NCBI GenBank assembly: GCA_025093555.1 | Contig: JAIWNF010000174.1 | Span: 1 to 16,601 of the forward strand | Direction of reading: 5' to 3' | Length of the DNA: 16,601 nt | DNA from: Circinella umbellata | Taxonomy: Eukaryota; Mucoromycota; Mucoromycetes; Mucorales; Lichtheimiaceae | Part shown: piece after piece, positions 9,048-16,601 of the stretch | How positions within the stretch are numbered: position 1 is the stretch's first letter | Layout: each line of letters opens with the position of its first letter | Notes under the pieces: generated by a model | What the model saw: the letters and a program-made list of their open reading frames with translations, nothing else | What the model was told of the DNA's origin: nothing | Databases searched by the model: none | Made by a program: the position numbers and the translations under genes

Positions 9048-9920
9048 TGTATAGACTTTCCTCTCTATTGTTACAATTCCTTCCACGGATTTAAGTAATT
9101 ATATAAACGATTTAACAATCAGATTCAAGCTGATTTATACTCAAAGATGAAATCGGTGAGTTAACAGATAAAAGTATATTTCAAGAAACAAAACTGGTTA
9201 TATGAGACTTCCGTATAGCACAATAACAATTTGATTAAAATAAAATACATGGATTTATACCGACCAGAAATATTAACTTATATATTGTATGAATAAGTCG
9301 GGCAATGGCTTAATATTAAGGAGAGAAATAGGAGTAGGAATCATATTCGGTAAAAGCATATATAGTAAAGGGGAGCAACATAAATTCATGAAATATAAAG
9401 TATAAGAAAGAGACAGGTTAAGGCATAGCGAAATAAATAAGAAAGGACAAAAAGAAAACATAAGAAGCATATATAAATGATATGGCATAAAATAAAATAT
9501 AGACAAGCATAAAAAGATTAAAAAAGATATAGTGGAAAGTGGAGCATAAATAGAAAGAGAATGTGGCATAGTAAATAAATAAAAGTTATATAATAATATT
9601 GAGGGGAGTGGTTCTTAAGAACATAAAGTATATATATATAAATGATCCAACAAGTAAATAATGATACAAATATAAAAGTACTAATAGTAACGGTTTTGAT
9701 TGTTAGGATTAGTATTGCTGCTTTCATGCCGTTTTAAAGTGGACCATACACTACTAGCTGTTCTGCTACTTTGTTGATATATCTTGTAGCAGTTGGATCA
9801 TAATTTGTATGGCTAACTTTGGTGAGTTAAGTGTTCAACTTCTCAGCTGATGTACTCAATCTAAGCAAGTATAATATTTTTAGTTATAAGTTATTTTTTC
9901 TTGAAAATAAAACGGTTGCC

Positions 9921-12278
9921 TCAACAACTATATTTAACAAACCTTTCCATTGCCAAAACAAGTGCATCTTCTGGATCGTCAACTCGATGGTCAGTAGCTT
10001 GTGCGATTAAAAGGGGATTTACCTGTCGAGATGTTCTATCCATTAAAGCAACTTTTTCAATTCTATTTACTAGGAACATATACTTACACAAAGCACCACT
10101 TCTGACATGATCTGGACATGTACATCCAATCATCGTGTCAGTTATTTCATTAACATATACTTCATAAAATTGCCCTGGTGTTGTGAATGACATAACTGTT
10201 ATATGGTTGGAATGATGTGCAACAATTAAACTTTGTGCATCATCCTCTATATATTGAATAATTGAGTAAATATATAAAACACTTTGTTGTCATCCTATAT
10301 GAACATGTACCTGAGTAACTATATGCAACACGTCGTCGTTGTCTTTCACTTTTATTCAGAACAACTGCACAAATGGAAAGTTGTGTTCGTATATGATCAT
10401 CCATGATGTCACATAAAAGAATTTCATATAAAACATAAACAAGAACATCAACCCTTTGTTTTTTTAATGTTGACAGGTACACTTCCTTCAACATATGGTG
10501 GTAGGATTCTTGCATATTATTAGTATCTATAAGCATATTTTGCTATATATATAGTATTAAAAAACACAATTTTTGCAAATTAAATTACTAATAAAAATAA
10601 TACTTACATAACGCCAAGCATTTGCCCAACTCTCCTTTTTCACCAAATATTCTCGGTCAAAATAATCTAATAACTCAGTTCCATCCCAACCATCTTCAAC
10701 TTGACACCATAATTCAAAATCTTCATACGAATAATTGAAGCCATCTATAGTTTCTGCTTTCATCATCGCTATCATTGCTTCAAAACCTTCATTTCGACGC
10801 ATCTTTTTCTCATCTATAGTTTTTCGTACATCAGGAGTAGAAGTAACCTTTGATGCGATTTGTTTTTTCCAAGCACGTAGGATATGCCAATGGCATAATA
10901 AAATTTGGCAAGAATCACCTAATGGTTTACGAATTGCAAGGATCTCAGTATCTAAATTATCAATCATCATCTTGACAGGTCGAAATCCATGATTTTCGTG
11001 AAGCCATTTAAGCCAATGCTCAACTGGTTGATGGGCTTCAGAGTTGGTAATCATCCAACAAAATGGAGCCCCTTTTCCAGTTGTATCACTTCTTGCAACA
11101 AGTGTATAAAGGAAACATCTTTCCCGATCATATCCAACACTTATACCATAGGTTGAATCAAGGCACACAAGACGACTGTTTTCACGTAAAAGCTATATAT
11201 AGGATCAAGTATATAAAATATTAAGCAAAAAAAAAATGAAAAAATGCTCAACATACATTAATTTGCCAATTAGACATAAATGCAAAAAAAACATGCCATC
11301 TTGAATTGAATCCATATTCTCATATAGACAATAATCCCCTTTTTCAACAATAAAAGATTTCCACTTTATAAGGCTCTCACCCATATCCGAATCACGGTAA
11401 GCTCGTTTTTGTATTGATTGAGTTATCAAATAATAAACTTCTTGGTATGTGATTCGCAAAACATTTGGAATTTCAGCAGTATTACCTGCAAGAATTTTTT
11501 CTAATATTTCACGGTCAACACGTAACATATGTTTGATATTTTGCCAATCTAAATTTTGATCAACAAGATCACTAACAGTTTTTTTTACTGAACGCGAGAT
11601 AGGTGCTGAAACCAAGTCGTCAATTGAACCAGGAATATGACCGGTATGCTGCCAGTCATATGTTACTGATACTATTCTAGGACGGCTAGAAGTGCCTTTC
11701 ATCTTAATAGATGCTGTACATCCACAAGGAATATTATCATGGCGTCGATTATCATTATCAGATATAGGAGCTGGTATGCGATGGCGATGGCATTGATATA
11801 CCTAATAAAAATATATATAATCCATTTCTATTATATTGCGAAACTACATATGAAAAAATATAAAACGGAAGGTGTTATTTCTTTATAAATAGTAGAAATA
11901 GTACCTCTATAAAGGTACATGTCATAGACGACCACGTTTATTATTTTCATGTGGCACATATTGTTGAAAAACAATATTTGTTTGTTCCTGGGATGCTGTA
12001 ATATGTTGATCTGCATTTTTATGGGCACCACATTTATTGCAATATTCAATATTACGCTTTATGCAATATTCATTTGTTCAGTTATAAAACTTAAGTCCAA
12101 GACGGTCCTCTTCATCTTTAATCCATTGTTCATATTGCAATCGATACTTTTCTACTGTTACAACAGGAGATACAGAATCGACGGGAGCAACTGGCCCTGT
12201 ATGTTGTTCTTTCAACAGATTAATAGCCTGTGCAATAACAGAAGAAACGTTCGTGATGGTCATGCTTTGGGTAGACAT
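9921..12278 (-). pseudogene. MULE transposase gene, five exons, two in-frame TGA codons
   Basis: Proposed exons (minus strand): 12278-11919, 11801-11257, 11175-10608, 10542-10311 and 10246-9921, phases compatible, GT-AG borders, introns of 117, 81, 65 and 64 nt. Exon 1 has an ATG in good context (CCACCAATG) but the frame contains TGA at 12080-12078 and 11924-11922. Exon 2 starts with the DNA-binding zinc region YQCHRHR...IPCGCTASIK typical of MULE N-termini. Exon 3 has the core: VCLDSTYG (first Asp), MMIDNLD (second Asp) and the CHWHILRAW motif that sits between the second Asp and Glu in MULEs. Exon 4 begins with TNNMQESYHHMLK, holding the expected Glu. Exon 5 carries a SWIM-like finger, CTCPD...ALCKYM, with Tyr for the usual His. 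The exon 2/3 junction has an alternative (donor at 11251, acceptor giving exon start 11192). It catalyses cut-and-paste transposition when intact; this copy looks newly decayed. Confidence 0.85.
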
Positions 12279-12465
12279 TGGTGGTAGTAAAAAAAAAGAG
12301 ATATTATAGTAGATGTAAAATATTCAAAAGTAAAGAAGAAAGAAGCACATCATATATAAGGAGTATTTAAATTTATATTCGATATTAGGTACATCTTCTC
12401 GTATTTTTATCGTCATTACCCCCTTTCCCCTGTATCTCACAGAATGCTCAAAAGACTTTCTATCA
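12279..12465. other. Short interval between MULE gene and inverted-arm element
   Basis: AT-rich, no gene. It should hold the MULE promoter and its left or right terminus, but I cannot recognise a terminal repeat matching the other side of the gene. Confidence 0.4.
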
Positions 12466-12818
12466 AATCCCCTTATGTACCCTGCACTTAACTTTCTCCA
12501 CCCCCAATTTTTAAGATTTTTTAAATCCAGCCTCATATAGTTGAGAGATGAGTCACGTGTAGGGAAGTTAAGTGCAGGCGACTCAAGCAAAAAAAAACTT
12601 CTCTTTAAAGTATGTATAAAAGAAATTATGTGACAAATAGATTTATAAGCGATTGTTGAATGTAAAACAAGAATAAAAAGAAGAGGTATTGTAGATGAAA
12701 GTTTTTATTCTCATCACACTATTTAAATAAGAAGCTGAAAAAAAAGATGCAGGCTTTTTCGTTTTCATTTTTTGGCCAAAAAAAAAAGAACATTAACCTT
12801 TTTTTTTCTTTTGAAATG
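12466..12818 (+). repeat. Left inverted arm
   Basis: Pairs with 13764-14124. Its outer 115 bp contain an inner hairpin pair: CCTGCACTTAACTTTCTCC (12481-12499) against GGGAAGTTAAGTGCAGG (12562-12578). Confidence 0.9.
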
Positions 12819-13763
12819 ACGAAATGCTTTATAACTTGGTGTTTTTTAAAAGGTAAAATAAACAAACGATACTAAATACACTAGCTCTCTGTTTAAATAC
12901 CCTCCATAGTAATAAAATTATTCACCTTCAGCAGAAAGCTTATTTTTCTTGGTACACAACCGCGAATATAAGCATCAGTAATTTTTGATAAGCAAGTAAA
13001 AACACAACAAAAAACAAAAAATAACAATAACAGCACGAGCAAAAACCGCATGATTTTTAATTATCAAATAATCTTTTTTATTTGTCCCATTATTATATCT
13101 CTTTTTTTATCAATCAACTACCTAACTTACTTTTCATACTCCCATTAATCCATTTTGAACAAGTATCCATTGAATATTATTGTTACCATTAAATCCATAT
13201 AGCAATATAAAATTGAGAATATAATATGCGTATATATATATTTGAGTATATGAAAGAAAAAAATTGGCCAAGTCAGTATCAAATAATATGTCCATATATG
13301 ATTGTTTTTGCCTATTCTCTAGTGTTTTTTATTTTGTTGAATGTATTAGTTATTTCTCCTTTTTTTTTACCTTTTGCACGTTATCGCAGTTGATTATAGC
13401 TGCCGAAACTTTTTATACAGAGATGCCAAATATCCAAGATGTAAGGAAGTTTTTAAATCTTCTTATTGATAATCAGTAAAACAGAATTTGTTGTAATTAT
13501 TATCCGTAAAAAACACGTCGCAATATTACTGTGTCGCCAAAGCTTTTAGTCCTGTTGTTGTAATTGCTGTTTGAAAGTTGAATTTATTAAACGATTTATT
13601 TTAAGCTAGATTAATAAAAGTCAATCGTCAATAAATCCGTTCTGCAGTGTATAATAAAAAGTTGCAGAAAAGCACTTTTTTTTGTTGTTTACCCGAGTAC
13701 ATAAGAAAAAACACCATGCGTTGTAATTTATTTGCTTACGAATTATTTTACTTTGTCTAATGG
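12819..13763. other. Spacer between the inverted arms, no clear gene
   Basis: AT-rich. The best coding hint is a small plus-strand ORF at 13264-13479 (71 codons, Phe/Ser-rich at first, then a more ordinary stretch AETFYTEMPNIQDVRKFLN). A possible 48-nt intron with a good pyrimidine tract (GTATTAG at 13342 to TCGCAG at 13389) crosses it. I recognise no family and would not call it a gene on this evidence. Confidence 0.45.
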
Positions 13764-14124
13764 CATTTCAAAAAAAAAAAAAAAAAAAAGGTTAATGTTC
13801 TTTTTTTTTGGCCAAAAAATGAAAACGAAAAAGCCTGCATCTTTTTTTTCAGCTTCTTATTTAAATAGTGTGATGAGAATAAAAACTTTCATCTATAATA
13901 CCTCTTCTTTTTATTCTTGTTTTACATTCAACAATCGCTTATAAATCTATTTGTCACATAATTTTTTTATACATACTTTAAAGAGAAGTTTTTTTTTTGC
14001 TTGAGTCGCCTGCACTTAACTTCCCTACACGTGACTCATCTCTCAACTATATGAGGCTGAATTTAAAAAATCTTAAAAATTGGGGGGCGGGGAGAAAGTT
14101 AAGTGCAGGGTACATAAGGGGATT
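13764..14124 (-). repeat. Right inverted arm
   Basis: Reverse complement of the left arm, with a run of about 19 A at its inner border (13770-13789) and the same hairpin pair at 14009-14025 and 14091-14109. Confidence 0.9.
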
Positions 14125-14271
14125 GGCCACCTTCTTGTGCAGAAGTGGAATAACTTTCACGGGGATGAGGAAAGGTTAGTAATTTTAGAAGGGAGTCGAA
14201 TAATATATAAAAGCTGATAGTTTGGGAATGAATTGTAACAAATACTTACTGCATGCTTTTTACAATATAGC

Positions 14272-14919
14272 ATGGTGACAACCAATGATTCTCAACAAAG
14301 GTAACCCATTTACATCTGTATATTACTGAAAATATATATATTTGTAATTCTAACTACTTATTTTTAAAAGAGATGAGGTTACAGGATCAGTAGGAGGCGC
14401 TATGTCCATTTGCTCTTCCTTGCAATCCAGGGAGATTGTGCGGCAATTCTCGGTTCCGGATACCAGGTAATATATATATATATATAGCTATGTACTATGT
14501 GTGAACGAAATATTAAGATGTCTCTAATATCAAAATATAATTTATAGTGCTACTGGTTCCCGTCCTGCTGCTCTTACACGGGAAGTATCGATGTATGGGT
14601 TTCTTTCTGATATGTTCATTATCTCATTAGTGTCTCTCTCATAACTCTGATTTTTCGCTTATATTAGGCATTCCGTCGGCACTGATAATGCCAGCGCCAA
14701 CAGCCGCCGCAGGTACGTTTTTTGTATATGTATTTAATGGGTGGGATTCTATAGTAACAACTTCATAATTATATCACTGTAAACTTTCTGAAAAATAATT
14801 ATTAACCAATTTTATTTAGCACCACCACCACCACGGTAAGTGGAAGCAGGAAGAGAATGTCAGGCTCGTTGGGCATGGGTGACAACAACAACAACAACAG
14901 AAAAAAAAGAACTCAATAA
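14272..14919 (+). CDS. Small five-exon gene, Ser/Thr-rich protein of unknown function
   Basis: Exons 14272-14300, 14371-14466, 14548-14592, 14668-14712 and 14820-14919 join in one frame through four GT-AG introns (70, 81, 75 and 107 nt) to 104 codons ending at TAA 14917-14919; a polyadenylation word AATAAA overlaps the stop (14915-14920). The exons are clearly richer in G and C than the introns and have no homopolymer decay, unlike the surrounding DNA. The protein looks disordered: Ser, Thr, Arg and Gly rich, with a Thr run, an Asn run and a basic end (RKKR) that could be a nuclear localisation signal. The ATG may not be the true start: an upstream frame ending at 14174 can be spliced to it (donor GTTAGT 14175, acceptor ATATAG 14270) and extends into the inverted arm. 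A GTAAGT at 14836 offers alternative splicing of the last exon. No family recognised. Confidence 0.55.
14467..14486 (+). repeat. TA dinucleotide run in intron
   Basis: GTAA followed by about nine TA units, within the second intron of the small spliced gene. Confidence 0.8.
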
Positions 14920-16055
14920 AATGTGTCTTTATTATCTTTTTATCACTACTAGTATGATGGGGAATCCATGCCTTTCTTTTTTTTCATTATTTGTGGTGGA
15001 CTTTTTTAAAGGATGGAAGTAACTTATTAATATTCTTTGGATTGAATGCTTAGTATGTTAAAAATGCGTAGGTACTTTTGCTAAAGGGTTGTAACATAAG
15101 TAAAATCACAACAAATGCATTAAATTTTTATATGGATGCTTAGATTGTAATAATAGAAAAATAAACAACGAATTTTTTTTTTGCAAAATTTTTTCATTTG
15201 AAATACACTATTTTAGTTGTAGAGGGCTATATTGTATGTGTTGGGATTGGTCAATACGAGCTCACAGATATGATCTTGATTGTTTGTTTCTAGCCAATAA
15301 GTATTGGCACTGCGGTCATTAAATTCAAGTAGTTGTTGTAACGCAAAAATCCTGTGAATTAGAGGTTTCCACAGGATTTAACAGGATTATCCTTTTCCAC
15401 AGGATTTCACAGGATTTCACAGGATTTTTTTTTATGGTGGAGGTGCGTGTGTATAAAGAAAGAGTGATAGCATTTATTAATTGTCATGCATAATATCAGG
15501 TTGGGTGGAATTGATTATCTTAAGATGACGATCTTTAACAAGGGAGGATTGTTGGTTATAAAATTGAGCAGAACCCATTGTATTGTATTCAATATGGTCC
15601 ATGGGTAAATAAAGCCAATTGTAGCATCAGATGGATTCGTTGCCATACCCAATTTAAAATCGTTAGCAGAAAAAAGATGTAATGTTGTAATTGTTAAGTG
15701 GCAGAAAGTTATCACAGTTATCATATATGTCTATCTGTTCGTGTGAAAGAAGGTATGAAGGGTACATTAATAATATAAAAGACTTACCAAAGGCAATAAA
15801 TTCATCTCTAATCATTTATTTTCTATCCAAAAAAAAGAACGTAGTTGTGCGAAATGGAGCATATATTTTTTTCATAATACAAAGTTTAAAGTTCTGTCTT
15901 AAGTGAACGTTGTTTTTCGTGTGCAGGTATATTCATGACGTAGTATTGTAATCGTTTAGTATCAAGTGATCTTTCGAAGTACATTATTCAGATCGGTGGT
16001 TCAAGTAGAAGTATAAGTCTTTCGGATGTATATGAAGATGAGTAAAATATAAATA
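14920..16055. other. Mostly gene-free DNA with a repeat hairpin and one weak minus-strand ORF
   Basis: Contains the ACAGGATT repeat hairpin (15345-15429). A minus-strand frame at 15515-15724 (69 codons) includes ANDFKLGMATNPSDATIGF and reads more like protein than its surroundings, but it has no family that I recognise and no supported splice sites. The plus-strand ORF at 15691-15906 looks like chance. Confidence 0.4.
15345..15429. repeat. ACAGGATT repeats closed by a 14-bp inverted repeat
   Basis: AAAAATCCTGTGAA (15345-15358) is the exact reverse complement of TTCACAGGATTTTT (15416-15429). Between and including them, ACAGGATT occurs at 15371, 15381, 15399, 15409 and 15419, mostly 10 bp apart. 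It resembles the subterminal region of a DNA transposon or a small hairpin element. Confidence 0.7.
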
Positions 16056-16070
16056 CAGTGCTCACGGTAC

Positions 16071-16234
16071 CAATTTGCGTGATGTTAAATGTTTTAGCGT
16101 ACTTTTAATTATCAATTTACGTAAAATTGATTGGTCAATTTGCGTTGAGTGAAAATTCAAATTGCGCTGCCAAGAATCCCAATTCACGGAAAATGAGTAT
16201 ATCAAAATGCGTTTTTATTTAAGTTAATTAGCGT
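16071..16234 (+). repeat. Array of 22-bp-period CAATTTGCGT motifs
   Basis: Copies ending in GCGT or a close variant finish at 16080, 16100, 16122, 16145, 16167, 16189, 16212 and 16234, so the steps are 20, 22, 23, 22, 22, 23 and 22 bp. The core is CAATTTGCGT with variants CAATTTACGT, CAAATTGCGC, CAATTCACGG, CAAAATGCGT and TAATTAGCGT; the copy ending at 16100 is weak. The intervening bases are not conserved. Probable transposase-binding sites. Confidence 0.75.
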
Positions 16235-16256
16235 AATTTTATTACAGTATGAAAGC

Positions 16257-16601
16257 TCATACAGAGAGTTCTTTTAAACAATCTTCAAATACGTTAACAG
16301 AATGCTGTGCAAAATTGTACAAATGCTTTCGGGGAACTTTGTCGCATGCCTCTGAAATTCTTGTTTTCAGATCTTCTGTATTCCCAAACTGACTACGTCT
16401 TACCTTCCCTTTAACAATTGCCCAGAATTGTTCAATGGGGTTAAGCTCAGGGGAATAAGGTGGAAGATACACGCATTTGTAACCTCTATGTTCAATTAAT
16501 TGGGTAAGTTCACCATTTTTTCCATGAATAGGCGAATTATCCATAACCATATAAAATCCCTTAAATTGAGGATACTTGTCCATCTCATCCATGGTTTTTT
16601 T
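16257..16601 (-). CDS. DDE transposase of Tc1/mariner (IS630) superfamily, C-terminal part
   Basis: The frame is open from the window edge to TGA at 16259-16257, about 114 codons, so only the C-terminal catalytic part is seen. It carries VMDNSPIHG with the second catalytic Asp and the family signature LPPYSPELNPIEQFW with the catalytic Glu; 35 residues lie between them, so the spacing is DD35E-like rather than the classical 34. An IVKGKVRR basic segment follows. No stop or frameshift is visible in this part, unlike the other transposon genes in the window, so this copy may be younger. The protein would cut and rejoin DNA at the TA-flanked ends. The N-terminal helix-turn-helix and first Asp are outside the window. 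Confidence 0.9.
   Translation of the reverse strand, partial: KKTMDEMDKYPQFKGFYMVMDNSPIHGKNGELTQLIEHRGYKCVYLPPYSPELNPIEQFWAIVKGKVRRSQFGNTEDLKTRISEACDKVPRKHLYNFAQHSVNVFEDCLKELSV

Larger units (their letters stand above)
8327..9920. other. Gene-free stretch with low-complexity and palindromic sequence
   Basis: I find no convincing coding frame on either strand. Contents: a T-rich run and TTTC microsatellite (about 8617-8645), an inverted pair ATATACCCCTG/CAGGGGGTATAT (about 8410 and 8497), two ACGCGCGT palindromes (9000-9013 and 9040-9047), and a G-over-C-skewed, purine-rich stretch (9290-9600) which produces spurious Leu/Ser/Phe-rich ORFs on the minus strand. It is probably decayed transposon DNA. 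Confidence 0.55.
12466..14124. mobile_element. 1.66-kb element with ~355-bp near-identical inverted arms
   Basis: The arms 12466-12818 and 13764-14124 are inverted copies that differ at only a handful of places by eye (for example CTACAAT/CTATAAT, one C in a T run, GGCTGG/GGCTGA, GGGGGTGG/GGGGGGCGGGG, and the length of the inner A tract). The outer ends are AATCCCCTTATGTACCCTGC on both sides. No direct target duplication is visible: left flank ends CTTTCTATCA, right flank starts GGCCACCTTC. Long inverted arms are typical of MULE-type and foldback transposons. The spacer encodes no transposase. Confidence 0.8.
16056..16601 (-). mobile_element. Tc1/mariner-like transposon, one end, cut by the window edge
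   Basis: After a TA dinucleotide (16054-16055) the sequence CAGTGCTCACGG begins, a typical Tc1/mariner end. A periodic array of CAATTTGCGT-like words (16071-16234) follows, then the 3' end of a DDE transposase gene reading toward this terminus. The other end lies beyond 16601. Confidence 0.7.

Noticed and set aside
9273..9727. Two minus-strand ORFs of 98 and 69 codons, hydrophobic
   Set aside because: They arise from the purine-rich bias of the plus strand, overlap each other, and consist of Leu, Ser, Phe, Tyr runs with no family signal.
2464..12080. Reassigned TGA codon in this genome
   Set aside because: TGA interrupts several frames, but TAG and TAA do so too, TGA ends the MULE and Tc1-like frames at the natural C-terminus, and TGG is used for Trp. 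Decay explains the data better.
12480..12580. Independent 100-bp MITE at each arm end
   Set aside because: The inner hairpin pair lies wholly within the arms and has no target duplication, so it is described as part of the larger element.

Overview
The window is AT-rich eukaryotic DNA made almost entirely of transposable elements and their remains. The transposase gene on the minus strand has short introns (64-65 nt for the two clearest), there is a small five-exon gene with GT-AG introns of 70-107 nt, and four transposon classes sit together (Ty3-type LTR element, hAT-like, MULE, Tc1/mariner-like). This suggests a repeat-rich fungus, most likely an early-diverging one such as a member of Mucoromycota. 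The lineage is an inference; no rRNA, tRNA or conserved housekeeping gene is present to confirm it.

Layout. Positions 1-7122 (perhaps to about 8326) hold a decayed Ty3-type retrotransposon on the plus strand whose left end lies outside the window: aspartic protease and a long acidic linker (126-1655), a heavily frameshifted reverse transcriptase (1656-2573), RNase H (3625-4092), an integrase with its own ATG (4558-6137) and a third, unrecognised glutamine-rich ORF (6547-7122) with a TATA box upstream. A 1,051-bp non-autonomous hAT-like element (2574-3624) with an 8-bp target duplication is nested between the reverse transcriptase and RNase H parts. A possible 3' LTR lies at 7518-8326. The stretch 8327-9920 has no convincing gene, only low-complexity and palindromic sequence.

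Positions 9921-12278 (minus strand) hold a MULE transposase gene in about five exons with DDE residues, a CxxH motif and a C-terminal SWIM-like zinc finger. It has two in-frame TGA codons and a Tyr where the SWIM His is expected, so it is probably inactive. Positions 12466-14124 form a 1.66-kb element with near-identical inverted arms of about 355 bp and a 945-bp spacer with no clear gene. Directly beside it, 14272-14919 encodes a small spliced Ser/Thr-rich protein; an open frame upstream runs back into the right arm, so the element may have cut off or supplied the gene's 5' end. From 16056 to the window edge is one end of a Tc1/mariner-like transposon: CAGTG end after TA, an array of about eight units of 22-bp period, then the C-terminal half of a DDE transposase on the minus strand.

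Cooperation between parts is limited. The Ty3 domains would once have formed one replication machinery, and the nested insertion dates the hAT event after the retroelement. The inverted-arm element could have been moved in trans by a transposase such as the neighbouring MULE, but I found no target duplication or shared ends to support that.
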